DNA of 64,000 nucleotides from HKCCE3408 sp039191215 (GTDB lineage: Bacteria > Pseudomonadota > Alphaproteobacteria > Rhodobacterales > Rhodobacteraceae). The position numbers and the translations under genes are program-made. A model generated the notes under the pieces. It did not search any database, had not been told where the DNA came from, and worked only from the letters and a program-made list of their open reading frames with translations. This document shows, in pieces, positions 37,036 to 46,086 of this stretch. Positions within the stretch are counted from its first letter, which is position 1. Each line of letters opens with the position of its first letter. Location: the NCBI GenBank assembly GCA_039191215.1, contig JBCCXT010000008.1, forward strand, positions 1 through 64,000. The letters are read 5' to 3'.

Positions 37036-38070
37036 ATGGACGAAGTGGCGATCTCAACGCTGGTGAACGCGGTGCCGTCACCGATGCTTTTTCTTGACCA
37101 AACCGGTGCGGTCGGTGCGGCCAATACGGCGGCGAATTCGCTGTTTGGGGATTGGATTTTGCGGCGCAACCATGTGGCCGTTCTGCGCCAACCCGCTTTG
37201 CTGGCTTTGATAGAGGCGACCTATGCCGGCGGGCCTGGCGGAGAGGCGCGGTACGTGCAGTCAGGGCAGGCGGGCCAAACGGTCTTTCGCGTGCAGGTCA
37301 GCGTTCTGGAGGCAAATTTGGGCCTGCTTTTGCATTTCAGCGATATCACGCATCTGCGCGAAGCCGCAGAGATGCGCCGTGATTTTGTCGCCAATGTCAG
37401 CCATGAATTGCGCACGCCGCTGACCGCGATCCTGGGCTTCATTGAAACGCTGCGTGGCCCGGCGCAATCCGACGCAACCGCGCGGGAGCGGTTTTTGGCC
37501 ATCATGAACGACGAGGCGCGGCGGATGAACCGGATCGTATCCGATCTTTTGTCGCTCAGCCGGGTCGAAGGCGAAGAGCGCATTCAGCCGAATGATGAAG
37601 TGGCCTTGAACGAGATCGTGAACAGCGTTGTGGCGGCACTTAGGTTGCAAGCCGATGAGGCGGGCACCGTGATCGCGGTCGACGGCGCCGACAGAACGGT
37701 TCTGGTGCGCGGCGACAAAGACCAGCTCATGCAGGTGGTCATGAACCTTGTTGAAAACGCGTTGAAATATGGCGGACCGGATGGGCATGTAAGCCTGCGG
37801 CTTAGCGAAAGCGTTGCCGGTGGTGCGTTAAAGGGCCCCATCGCTCGGCTTGAAGTGATCGACCGTGGCGAGGGTATTGAGCCGTCCCACATCCCGCGCC
37901 TGACGGAGCGATTTTACCGCGTTGATGCCCATCGAAGCCGCCAGATGGGCGGCACCGGCCTCGGCCTTGCCATCGTCAAACATATCGTCAACCGCCATCG
38001 GGGGCGGTTAAAGATCCAAAGCGAATTGGGCAAAGGAACAACCTTTATTGTAACCTTGCCCAAAGAATAG
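37036..38070 (+). CDS. PAS-type sensor histidine kinase, PhoR-like, soluble
   Basis: 344 residues. An N-terminal PAS-like domain (VPSPMLFLDQTGAVGAANTA) precedes HisKA with the phospho-acceptor His123 in NVSHELRTPLTAILGF. HATPase_c has N-box QVVMNLVENALKYGG, G1 DRGEGIE and G2 GGTGLGLAIVKHIV. No transmembrane helix is visible, so cytoplasmic sensing is inferred. The sequence is closest in my reading to alphaproteobacterial PhoR (phosphate regulon), but no pst/phoU/phoB gene follows, so the signal is uncertain. Confidence 0.85.
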   Translation: MDEVAISTLVNAVPSPMLFLDQTGAVGAANTAANSLFGDWILRRNHVAVLRQPALLALIEATYAGGPGGEARYVQSGQAGQTVFRVQVSVLEANLGLLLHFSDITHLREAAEMRRDFVANVSHELRTPLTAILGFIETLRGPAQSDATARERFLAIMNDEARRMNRIVSDLLSLSRVEGEERIQPNDEVALNEIVNSVVAALRLQADEAGTVIAVDGADRTVLVRGDKDQLMQVVMNLVENALKYGGPDGHVSLRLSESVAGGALKGPIARLEVIDRGEGIEPSHIPRLTERFYRVDAHRSRQMGGTGLGLAIVKHIVNRHRGRLKIQSELGKGTTFIVTLPKE

Positions 38071-38286
38071 CGTAGGGCGAATTGTTCCGACCGCACCGTA
38101 CGGGGTTTGGGCTGGCTGCGTACTGGCTGCTTTGGGGAACACCATCAAATCTGCGGAAAGTGGTGCAGTTCGGTGGCATTGAGTGAGGTCAATCTTTTGA
38201 ACACGTTGCAGAATTATGCGGAGAACCGTTCGTCACTTGGTGGCGCGGCGGATGAGGAAAATCGCCCGTGAGCGAAGCAAATCATC

Positions 38287-38988
38287 ATGTCAGATAAGCA
38301 AATGCTTAGATCAGCTTGTGCGGAAATGACCGCCTATATCGCTGTTTTGCTTACAAAAAACTCCTTCCATCCAAAACATGTCGCTCAAGCTGGAGACATA
38401 ATTTCGGGCTGGTCGATCTCCGTATCAGAAGACGGCGCCTATTTACTGACGCATGAGCTCAACTTGGCCGGTTCGATTGGCGGCCACAAATACGCGCTCA
38501 GCAAGCCAACGGATGGCTACGCCGCGCATTTTGCTTCCGGTCAATACGATGATCGCTTCGACAGGATTTTCCAAGCGTATGTGGGTTTTATTGAATGGAA
38601 CCAGGACGTTCCGACAACACGCGCCTGGTTCGCCCCGCCACAGAAACAGAGCCACATTTTGAAGGCTCTGGCAGAAATGGGTTTTCTCGACGTCGACAAT
38701 ACTGACATGAAATGGACTGACCAAGCTGGCGACGCCATGATCTTGGCAGGCGCTTGGACTTCTGATCTGCAATCACACCAGGAAATCGCAGAATGGGAGC
38801 GTGAAAAAGAAGCGCGTCGGATCGCCAAGAGCCTGCCAAGCGATTTGGTTTTCCTTGCGATGAACAACCCCAGGGCCGCATTTGTTCAACTTCACAAGCG
38901 GTTGAGTGGTGACGCATGGCATCAGATGGCGGACAAAAGGCTCATCGACCGAGTCATCGAATTGATCCAAGCAAAGAACTCAAACTGA
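38287..38988 (+). CDS. Hypothetical protein, AT-richer than neighbours
   Basis: 233 residues from ATG 38287 with no signal peptide or membrane helix. Aromatic and polar residues are common (YDDRFDRIFQAYVGFIEWNQ, TRAWFAPPQKQSHILKALAE). The C-terminal third is helical and charged (EIAEWEREKEARRIAKSLPS). Base composition is visibly lower in GC than the genes around it and no family is recognised, which suggests recent acquisition. It sits between a kinase and an orphan LuxR gene. Confidence 0.7.
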   Translation: MSDKQMLRSACAEMTAYIAVLLTKNSFHPKHVAQAGDIISGWSISVSEDGAYLLTHELNLAGSIGGHKYALSKPTDGYAAHFASGQYDDRFDRIFQAYVGFIEWNQDVPTTRAWFAPPQKQSHILKALAEMGFLDVDNTDMKWTDQAGDAMILAGAWTSDLQSHQEIAEWEREKEARRIAKSLPSDLVFLAMNNPRAAFVQLHKRLSGDAWHQMADKRLIDRVIELIQAKNSN

Positions 38989-39318
38989 GGCGGCGACGGC
39001 TATGCTTTGCGTGGAACAGTTTGGGCTAAGTCTCTGCAAACGTGGATTAAGGCCATGGGTAAGGGCGACACTTTAGCCCGGATGCTGCGATCTGGATTTC
39101 CGCTAATCATGATTATGTAAACCGCTATACTGGCCAGGTTTAAGAACGTAAACGCCGTGCTGCGGCGTCGTGTCTCTCAGATTTGTAACAACTGAAACGA
39201 GAACACGCTTGACCTGTAACCGGCGGCGCAGAACAATCTGATCACCAGGTCAAATCCTTTTCTGAGATTTCAGTTTCACGGGCCGGTTCGGTCCCTGCAG
39301 CGAACGGAGGCGCTGTGG
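38989..39318. other. 330-bp regulatory gap upstream of luxR
   Basis: No gene is seen. It holds a small hairpin ACGCCG-TGCTG-CGGCGT (39152-39168) and a wide inverted repeat TTGACCTG...CAGGTCAA described separately. The right end has ACGGAGG just before the luxR start. Confidence 0.5.
39209..39253. promoter_or_regulatory. Inverted repeat TTGACCTG-N29-CAGGTCAA upstream of luxR
   Basis: Perfect 8-bp half-sites at 39209-39216 and 39246-39253, 66 bp upstream of the luxR ATG. The ACCTGT / CAGGT cores resemble lux-box halves, but the spacing is far wider than a normal 20-bp lux box. It might bind two LuxR dimers or be coincidental. Confidence 0.35.
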
Positions 39319-40074
39319 ATGAAGACACTTAAGCCCTACTTAGCCACGCGCAGTGTCGACGAACTCTGGCGCCACCATACCGCCGTCATGGCGGAGTATG
39401 GCTTTGACCGTTTGTTCTATGCCTATTCCGCTTTTCGGCGCAAAGGCACGTTTGGTGATCCCGATGATGCACTTGTCCTGACTAATCATGATCCGCAATA
39501 CGTAGAGGCCTTTGTGAATAAAGGGCTTTTCCGTGCGGGTCCGATGATGAACTGGGCTAACGAAAATGTTGGTGCAATGTCTTGGGGCGTGGTGCACGAC
39601 GTCTTGTCGAGTTGTTCGATGAATGAAGCGCAGCGCACGGTGTTGGCGCTCAACCGCCGCTACGGGCTGAACGCCGGTTATACAATCAGCTTTCCGATGG
39701 CCAAGAAGCATTCCAGCGCCGGCATCGGCCTGACCGCGCGTGCAGACATGACGCAACGCGACGTCGACACGCTTTGGGTGAAGCATGGTGAAGCGATCGA
39801 AGTGCTGAACCATGTCGCACATTTATGCATTACGCAGCTACCCGCGACCGGTCAAAGTCGTGTGCTGACGCGTCGGCAAACGGAAGTTCTGGAATTTGTC
39901 GCCGACGGCAAGACAATCCAAGATATCGCTCTGATTCTGGAACGTAATGCGGCGACAGTTGAAAAACATCTTCGCGGCGCACGCGACACATTGGGTGTAG
40001 AAACGACCGCGCAAGCCGTGCGTAAGGCTTCGGTTTTAAACCAGATTTTTCTGCTTGAGCCGGAACGGGCCTGA
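39319..40074 (+). CDS. Orphan LuxR-family quorum-sensing regulator
   Basis: 251 residues; ATG 39319 with ACGGAGG upstream. The N-terminal autoinducer-binding domain shows FDRLFYAYSAF, GAMSWGVVHD and NAGYTISFPM in the spacing seen for TraR/LuxR. The C-terminal GerE HTH has SRVLTRRQTEVLEFVADGKT and AATVEKHLRGARDTLGV. It would bind N-acyl homoserine lactone or a related ligand and DNA. No luxI synthase occurs anywhere in the window, so it is an orphan receptor here. Confidence 0.9.
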   Translation: MKTLKPYLATRSVDELWRHHTAVMAEYGFDRLFYAYSAFRRKGTFGDPDDALVLTNHDPQYVEAFVNKGLFRAGPMMNWANENVGAMSWGVVHDVLSSCSMNEAQRTVLALNRRYGLNAGYTISFPMAKKHSSAGIGLTARADMTQRDVDTLWVKHGEAIEVLNHVAHLCITQLPATGQSRVLTRRQTEVLEFVADGKTIQDIALILERNAATVEKHLRGARDTLGVETTAQAVRKASVLNQIFLLEPERA

Positions 40075-40374
40075 CCCCTTCACCACGCTGGATTTTACCG
40101 AAAGGTAAGGTTTTCCCGACTTTTCAATTTGAATAAACTGACGCAAGGTCAGGTTGTTCCGTGAGTGATGGCTAATTTCAGCCAGGAGCATCGGGGAAGC
40201 GGGCCAATTTTCGGCAGCGCCCCCGTCTCATACGAGCCGATATCAAAAATATCTGTTCGGCTCTTGTGTCGGTGCGTCCCCATCTTGTGCCGGCTGATGG
40301 AGCACAAAGTGCGGCGCTGCCACGTCCCTGGGCAGCGCCGCTTCGTTTTGAAACCAAGGGCTTACAGATCGAAC
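40075..40374. other. 300-bp gap between luxR and tsf
   Basis: No gene is seen. A hairpin with arms GAGCCGA (40234-40240) and TCGGCTC (40257-40263) is present, plus the strong tsf-side hairpin listed separately. Confidence 0.5.
40311..40341 (-). terminator. Hairpin after tsf, probable rpsB-tsf operon terminator
   Basis: GCGGCGCTGCC (40311-40321) and GGCAGCGCCGC (40331-40341) form a perfect 11-bp stem with a 9-nt loop, 33 bp downstream of the tsf stop on the minus strand. The U-tract is weak (ACTTTG). Confidence 0.6.
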
Positions 40375-41256
40375 TTAATGTCCGGATGCTTTTGCGACTT
40401 CAGCAGCGAAGTCCTCTTTTTCGACCTCGATCCCCTCGCCCACTTCAAGCCGGACAAAGCCCGTGATCTCTACGCCGGCTTCCGCGGCAGCCTTGGCGAC
40501 TGATAGGTCGGGATTAACGACAAAGGCCTGATTCACGAGCGTGATCTCGGCCAGAAACTTCTTCATGCGGCCGTCGATCATCTTCTCGATCACGGCCTCT
40601 GGCTTGCCGCTTTCGCGGGCGATGTCGATTTGAACTTGGCGTTCTTTTTCGATCAGTGCGGGGTCAAGCTCGGCCTCAGTCAGTGCGGCTGGACGTGGGT
40701 CGGCGGCCGCGACATGCATGGCAACCTGGCGCGCGAACCCCTCATCGTTGCCGTTAAAAGCTACCAGAACGCCAATTTTGCCCATGCCAGGGGCGGCGGC
40801 GTTGTGCACGTAGCTGACGACATTGCCGGCCTGGACGCGTGCCATGCGGCGGACCGACATGTTTTCACCGATTGTGGCGATCTTTTCGGTCAGAACGTCC
40901 TGGACGGATTTGCCCGCCATATCTGCGGCTAAAAGCGCATCGACATCGTCCACGCTCATTGCGCGTTCTGCGATGCCGCTGACCATATCTTGAAATTCGG
41001 AATTCTTGGCCACAAAATCGGTCTCGGAATTGACCTCAACGGCCACGCCTTTGCCACCCGCAACCGTCACGGCGACAAGGCCTTCGGCGGCCGTGCGACC
41101 AGACTTTTTTGCAGCCTTTGCAAGGCCTTTGGTGCGCAGCCAATCGGCCGCGGCATCCATGTCGCCGTCGGTTTCTGTCAGCGCCTTTTTGGCGTCCATC
41201 ATGCCCGCGCCGGTCTTGTCGCGCAGCTCTTTCACCAGGCTTGCCGTAATCGCCAT
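40375..41256 (-). CDS. tsf: Translation elongation factor Ts
   Basis: 293 residues. LVKELRDKTGAGMMDAKKAL is the UBA-like N-terminal domain that contacts EF-Tu; KGVAVEVNSETDFVAKN is the conserved EF-Ts core. It exchanges GDP for GTP on EF-Tu. It lies downstream of rpsB in the usual bacterial order, 69 bp apart. Confidence 0.98.
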   Translation of the reverse strand: MAITASLVKELRDKTGAGMMDAKKALTETDGDMDAAADWLRTKGLAKAAKKSGRTAAEGLVAVTVAGGKGVAVEVNSETDFVAKNSEFQDMVSGIAERAMSVDDVDALLAADMAGKSVQDVLTEKIATIGENMSVRRMARVQAGNVVSYVHNAAAPGMGKIGVLVAFNGNDEGFARQVAMHVAAADPRPAALTEAELDPALIEKERQVQIDIARESGKPEAVIEKMIDGRMKKFLAEITLVNQAFVVNPDLSVAKAAAEAGVEITGFVRLEVGEGIEVEKEDFAAEVAKASGH

Positions 41257-41325
41257 GGCGGTCTCCTTTTCGTTTGGGTCGGCTTGGGCCAGGCTAAGCT
41301 GGCCGCTATGTCAGGTTGGTGACAC

Positions 41326-42198
41326 TCAGCTTCCAGCGCCGGCTTGGGTCTCTTCGGCCGGGGCTTCGGCAGCAGCAACAGCCGGCTCCTCGGCTGGCGC
41401 TTCCGCGGTGGGGGCTTCTGCGGCGGGGGGGTCCGCAACCGGCGCCTCGGCGACCGCTTCTTCAACCGTGCCTTCTTCGAGCGCGCCCAGATCGACGCCC
41501 GCGGTTTCCATCTGTGCGCTCATTCCGTCAAGTGCCGCACGGCTGACCAGATCGCAGTAAAGCGTGATCGCGCGGGCGGCATCGTCATTGCCGGGGATGA
41601 TGTAGTCGACGCCGTCGGGCGAGCAGTTGGTATCAACGACCGCCACAACCGGGATGCCCAGCTTTTTCGCCTCGGCGATGGCCAGGTCCTCTTTCTTGAC
41701 GTCGATGACAAAAAGCAGATCGGGCAGGCCGCCCATCTCGCGGATCCCGCCAAGCGAGGCCTGCAGCTTGGACTGGTCACGCTCCATGCCAAGACGCTCT
41801 TTCTTGGTCAGGCCGTCTGCGCCCTCCTCCATCCGCTCATCGATCTGGCGCAACCGGCCGATCGAATTCGATACGGTCTTCCAGTTCGTCAGCGTGCCGC
41901 CGAGCCAGCGATGGTTCATATAATACTGCGCACAGCGTTCGGCGGCTTCGGCTACTGGCCGCTGTGCCTGCCGCTTTGTGCCGACAAAGAGAATACGACC
42001 GCCCTTGGCGACAGTCTCACGTACGACCTGCAGCGCCTGATCCAGCATCGGAACGGTTTGCGTTAGATCGATAATGTGGATCCCGTTGCGATCGCCGTAA
42101 ATGAATTCTCCCATACGGGGGTTCCAGCGATGCGTCTGGTGGCCAAAGTGCACGCCAGCTTCAAGCAGCTGACGCATGGAAAACTCGGGAAGCGCCAT
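41326..42198 (-). CDS. rpsB: 30S ribosomal protein S2, with acidic Ala-rich C-terminal tail
   Basis: 290 residues from ATG 42198 (MALPEFSMRQLLEAGVHFGH), preceded by AAAGGA. The frame continues upstream to 42345 but the S2 N-terminus fixes the start. RWNPRMGEFIYGDRNGIHII and PDLLFVIDVKKEDLAI are S2 signatures. The last ~55 residues are an Ala/Glu/Pro low-complexity tail, longer than in E. coli S2 but common in Rhodobacteraceae. Confidence 0.97.
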   Translation of the reverse strand: MALPEFSMRQLLEAGVHFGHQTHRWNPRMGEFIYGDRNGIHIIDLTQTVPMLDQALQVVRETVAKGGRILFVGTKRQAQRPVAEAAERCAQYYMNHRWLGGTLTNWKTVSNSIGRLRQIDERMEEGADGLTKKERLGMERDQSKLQASLGGIREMGGLPDLLFVIDVKKEDLAIAEAKKLGIPVVAVVDTNCSPDGVDYIIPGNDDAARAITLYCDLVSRAALDGMSAQMETAGVDLGALEEGTVEEAVAEAPVADPPAAEAPTAEAPAEEPAVAAAEAPAEETQAGAGS

Positions 42199-42420
42199 GC
42201 CCATTCGTCCTTTCCGGTTTGCGCCTGAGCGAAGGTTTTGAGAGCCTATGCCCCAACCGGTGGACCTGACGGGATGTCTCCCCGCATTGGCCCGCCTTCG
42301 CCTGTGAAGTGGGCGCCAGTTACGGCAGATCGTGCGGCGATGCAAGCCCCCGGTTCGAAAGCGCCATATCTAGTCGGATGTGTTATTTACCCATGGGCCG
42401 GTTATGGCTAACTCCAATGG

Positions 42421-43308
42421 ATGACGACGCGGGATGATATCGACATAATATGCATCGGATCCGTGCTTTGGGATGTGATTGGCCGGACGAGCCTGCCGCT
42501 TGGGCTTGGCAATGACAAGCCGGGCTATATCACGCGGGTCCCGGGCGGCGTGGCGCTGATTGTCGCGATGACCCTGCGGCGCCTGGGACTGCGCCCTGCC
42601 CTCATCTCAGCCGTTGGCACCGATCCCGAGGGTTGCACGCTTGAGGCTGCTTGCGCTGAAATGGGGCTCATCACCCAGTATTTGTTACGCGATCCCGAAC
42701 TGCCGACAGACCAATACATGGCCATTGAATCGCAAGGCAATTTGGTTGCGGCCATTGCGGATGCGCATTCCCTGGAGGCTGCTGGCGCCGGTATCCTCGC
42801 GCCACTTCGCGACGGACGATTGGGCTCTGACGCGCGGCCATGGACGGGCCTTGTGGCAATCGACGGCAATTTGACCGGCGATCTGTTGGCCGAAATTGCC
42901 GCCGATCCGGCCTTTGGCGCGGCAGATCTGCGGCTCGCCCCGGCGTCACCCGGCAAAGTACGGCGCTTGCTGCCGCTTTTGGCCCATCCGCGCGCCACGC
43001 TGTACGTCAATTGCGAAGAGGCGGGTCTTTTGACCGAAACTGAACCGGCCACGGCGATCGAGGGCGCCGAGGCCCTGCTTGCCGCCGGTGCATTGCGCGT
43101 GCTGGTGACCCAAGGCAGTGGCCTTGCGGTTGAGGCGAGTGCAGCGGGCATGGTCACGCGCAGGCCGCCGCAAGTGGCGCCGATACGCATCACCGGGGCG
43201 GGTGATACATTCATGGCTGCCCATATCGCAGCAGAATTGCGCGGCTTAACGGGGGCAGACGCAGTTGAAGCAGGGCTTTCGGCGGCTGCTGCCTATGTGG
43301 CGGGATAG
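42421..43308 (+). CDS. psuK: Pseudouridine kinase, PfkB family
   Basis: 295 residues. It has the ribokinase/PfkB fold: DIICIGSVLWDVIGRT at the start, VPGGVALIVAMTLRRLGL near residue 40, and the catalytic motif ITGAGDTFMAAHIAAEL with the base Asp. It would phosphorylate pseudouridine to PsiMP. The specific assignment rests on psuG following 11 bp downstream; the family alone would only say sugar/nucleoside kinase. Confidence 0.88.
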   Translation: MTTRDDIDIICIGSVLWDVIGRTSLPLGLGNDKPGYITRVPGGVALIVAMTLRRLGLRPALISAVGTDPEGCTLEAACAEMGLITQYLLRDPELPTDQYMAIESQGNLVAAIADAHSLEAAGAGILAPLRDGRLGSDARPWTGLVAIDGNLTGDLLAEIAADPAFGAADLRLAPASPGKVRRLLPLLAHPRATLYVNCEEAGLLTETEPATAIEGAEALLAAGALRVLVTQGSGLAVEASAAGMVTRRPPQVAPIRITGAGDTFMAAHIAAELRGLTGADAVEAGLSAAAAYVAG

Positions 43309-43319
43309 GGCGGGATCGG

Positions 43320-44231
43320 ATGCAAGACCTCCTCACATTCGGCGCCGAAGTGGCGCAGGCCAGGGCTGACGGCGTACCGATTGTGGCGCTGGAATCGACC
43401 ATCATCACCCATGGCATGCCCTATCCGCAAAATCTGGAAACGGCCCGGTTGGTCGAAGATGAGATCCGCGCGGACAGAGCCGTCCCGGCAACAATTGCCG
43501 TGATGGATGGGCGGATCCGCGTGGGCTTGGATGCCGCAGAGCTGGATCGGCTGGCGCAGGCGCGAGACGTCTGGAAGCTGAGCCGGGCAGACCTGGCCGT
43601 CGCCTTATCCGAAAATGTCACCGGCGCGACTACGGTGGCGGCAACGATGATTTGCGCCCATCTTGCCGAGATCGAGGTTTTTGCAACCGGCGGCATCGGC
43701 GGTGTGCATCGCGGTGCCGCGCAAAGCTTCGATATATCCGCCGATCTCCGCGAGCTGTCGCTGACCCCCGTCACGGTTGTGGCGGCCGGCGCCAAGGCCA
43801 TTCTTGATCTGCCCAAAACGCTGGAGGTTCTCGAAACCCTGGGCGTGCCGGTCATTGCGTTTCAGCACGATGCATTCCCGGCCTTTTGGTCGCGCGATAG
43901 CGGGCTGGCGGCCCCTGTGCGGCTTGACACGCCCGACGCCATCGCCGCCGCACACCGTCAACGTCAACGCTTGGGTCTGACCGGCGGCCAGCTTGTCGCC
44001 AATCCGATCCGAGAAGCCGACGAGATCCCGCGCGCCGCGCTGGAGCCTATGATCGAGACAGCACTTGGCATGGCGCAACAGGCCGGAATCACCGGCAAAG
44101 CGGTTACACCCTTCCTGCTGCAAAAGCTCTTTGAGGCGAGCCACGGCCAGAGCCTGACGGCCAATATTTCATTGGTGCGAAACAATGCGCAGTTGGCGGC
44201 CCGTATTGCCCAAAGCTTGAGCCGCATGTGA
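43320..44231 (+). CDS. psuG: Pseudouridine-5'-phosphate glycosidase
   Basis: 303 residues. VALESTIITHGMPYPQNLET at the N-terminus and FATGGIGGVHRGAAQSFDISADL in the middle are diagnostic for PsuG. It cleaves pseudouridine 5'-phosphate to uracil and ribose 5-phosphate. It is paired with psuK, giving a complete two-step pseudouridine catabolic operon. Confidence 0.95.
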   Translation: MQDLLTFGAEVAQARADGVPIVALESTIITHGMPYPQNLETARLVEDEIRADRAVPATIAVMDGRIRVGLDAAELDRLAQARDVWKLSRADLAVALSENVTGATTVAATMICAHLAEIEVFATGGIGGVHRGAAQSFDISADLRELSLTPVTVVAAGAKAILDLPKTLEVLETLGVPVIAFQHDAFPAFWSRDSGLAAPVRLDTPDAIAAAHRQRQRLGLTGGQLVANPIREADEIPRAALEPMIETALGMAQQAGITGKAVTPFLLQKLFEASHGQSLTANISLVRNNAQLAARIAQSLSRM

Positions 44232-44307
44232 CCAATGCATTCCTTGTGCGAGACCAAGAACATCCCTACCTATAAGTGGTGAGTCCCGTTTATTCGCCCC
44301 GAGTTCG

Positions 44308-45018
44308 ATGAAGCTGCCTGAAACACCGCCACCGCCACGCCGGAGCTTTTTAGCCGGTCTGCGGACAAGCTTTTTCACCGGGCTTGTCGTCATCGCGCCC
44401 ATTGGTATCACCATATGGCTGATCTGGACGCTGGTCGGCTGGATCGATGGTTGGGTCCTGCCGCTTGTCCCCAATGCCTATGATCCGCTTGTGCTGTTCC
44501 AGCGCTATACCGGGCTTGAGGTTAATATCCGCGGCCTGGGCGTTGCCACCTTTCTGATCTTCACCATTCTTGTCGGCTGGCTTGCGAAAGGCCTGATCGG
44601 GCGATCGATGATCAATTGGGCCGAAGGTCTGGTCCTGTCGATCCCCGGCGTGCGCACAATCTATTCCGGTCTCAAGCAAATTGTTGAGACGGTCCTGGCC
44701 CAGGGCGAGCAGAACTTCGACAAAGCCTGCCTGATCGAGTATCCGCGGCGCGGCATTTGGGCGATTGGATTTATCTCTACCGTGGCCAAAGGGGAGATTG
44801 CCGAACGGCACGGACCCGAAGAGATGGTATCGGTTTTCCTGCCCACCACGCCAAACCCGACCTCCGGCTTTTTGCTGTTTTTCCCGCGCAAGGATGTGAT
44901 CGTTTTGGATATGACGGTCGAGGATGCAGCGAAGCTCATTATCTCGGCCGGTCTGGTCTATCCCAATGGCGATGGCGGGGTGAGCGAGAGCCCGACAATC
45001 CCCGACGCCGCCGAATAA
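44308..45018 (+). CDS. DUF502 domain-containing membrane protein
   Basis: 236 residues. Two membrane spans (SFFTGLVVIAPIGITIWLIW and GLGVATFLIFTILVGWLA) precede a soluble part with SIPGVRTIYSGLKQIVETVL and TTPNPTSGFLLFFPRKDVIV, the DUF502 signature. The function is unknown. It lies 76 bp after psuG and may or may not be co-transcribed. Confidence 0.9.
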   Translation: MKLPETPPPPRRSFLAGLRTSFFTGLVVIAPIGITIWLIWTLVGWIDGWVLPLVPNAYDPLVLFQRYTGLEVNIRGLGVATFLIFTILVGWLAKGLIGRSMINWAEGLVLSIPGVRTIYSGLKQIVETVLAQGEQNFDKACLIEYPRRGIWAIGFISTVAKGEIAERHGPEEMVSVFLPTTPNPTSGFLLFFPRKDVIVLDMTVEDAAKLIISAGLVYPNGDGGVSESPTIPDAAE

Positions 45019-45062
45019 TCTGCCCTACCTGTCCGAACTGAGTGGATTTGCAAGGGCCGGTG

Positions 45063-45980
45063 TCAGATGGCCGTCGGGCTTGTCCAAGGTGGGTGCTTGC
45101 CAATTCGCTCCAGCAAGAAATCGATGAACACCCGCACCTTCGGGGACATGACATTGGCCTGCGGATACAAGAGCCATAAATCGGTCTCTTCCGCGAAACG
45201 CCAATCGGGCAGGACGCGAACCAGGGCCCCGGAGGCCAATTCTGCATGCACGCTCCAAAGCGAATTTGCCGATATGCCGGCACCTGCCACGGTCGCGCCT
45301 TTGTGGCTGTTGCCATCATCCATGATGAGCTGGCAGATTGCACTGCCCGGCGCAAAGGCATGGGCAGCGCCATCGGCATGGATCAATCCCTGCTCGCCCA
45401 AAGAGGCAAAAGCGATCAGGTGGTGGCCACGCAGATCGCTCGGGTGCTGTGGCACACCGTGTTTTTCGAGATAGTCGGGCGCTGCGCAGAGCACGCGCGT
45501 GTCATCGGCCAGTTTGCGCCCGCGCAGGCTGGAATCTCTAAGAGGTGCGTTGCGCAATGCCAGGTCGAAACTGCCTTCAATCAGGTCGAACTGCTTGTCC
45601 GACAGACGGCAATCAAGGGTCAAGCCCGGCTCTTGCGCCAAAAATGCGGGCAGGATCGGGGATATGTATTGCTGCGCGAAACTGCTTGGCGCGGTGAAGC
45701 GCAAGGTGCCCGAAACCTTCGCCCTGCCCTGGCCCAAGGCCGCACGCGCCGCGTCTTCGCGCGCGATGATATCGCGGGCAAAGGGCAGAAATTCCGCCCC
45801 TTCGATGGAAAGCGCCACTTTGCGGGTGGAGCGGTGCAGCAGATCGGCGCCAAGTGTCGTTTCCAGTTTTGACATCCAGGCGCTGGCCACCGACGGGGCC
45901 AGGCCAAGCTCCCGCCCCGCGGCACTGATGTTCAACTTGTCGGCGGCAAGCACAAAAAGCCGAACGGCATTTGTATCCAT
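45063..45980 (-). CDS. LysR-family transcriptional regulator
   Basis: 305 residues from ATG 45980 (MDTNAVRLFVLAADKLNISA). The winged HTH is AAGRELGLAPSVASAWMSKLE, followed by a LysR effector domain (GTLRFTAPSSFAQQYISPIL, LDCRLSDKQFDLIEGSFDLA). It is divergent from DUF1330-LLM-SDR (106-bp gap), which it probably controls. Confidence 0.93.
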   Translation of the reverse strand: MDTNAVRLFVLAADKLNISAAGRELGLAPSVASAWMSKLETTLGADLLHRSTRKVALSIEGAEFLPFARDIIAREDAARAALGQGRAKVSGTLRFTAPSSFAQQYISPILPAFLAQEPGLTLDCRLSDKQFDLIEGSFDLALRNAPLRDSSLRGRKLADDTRVLCAAPDYLEKHGVPQHPSDLRGHHLIAFASLGEQGLIHADGAAHAFAPGSAICQLIMDDGNSHKGATVAGAGISANSLWSVHAELASGALVRVLPDWRFAEETDLWLLYPQANVMSPKVRVFIDFLLERIGKHPPWTSPTAI

Positions 45981-46086
45981 ATTATATGCAAAAGCCGAAT
46001 GGTGAACTCTGTCAACGGGTAGTTTATTCGGAAAATAAGATGCTCCATATGCGACCGAACGAAACGCCACGCAAGGAGCGACTGCA

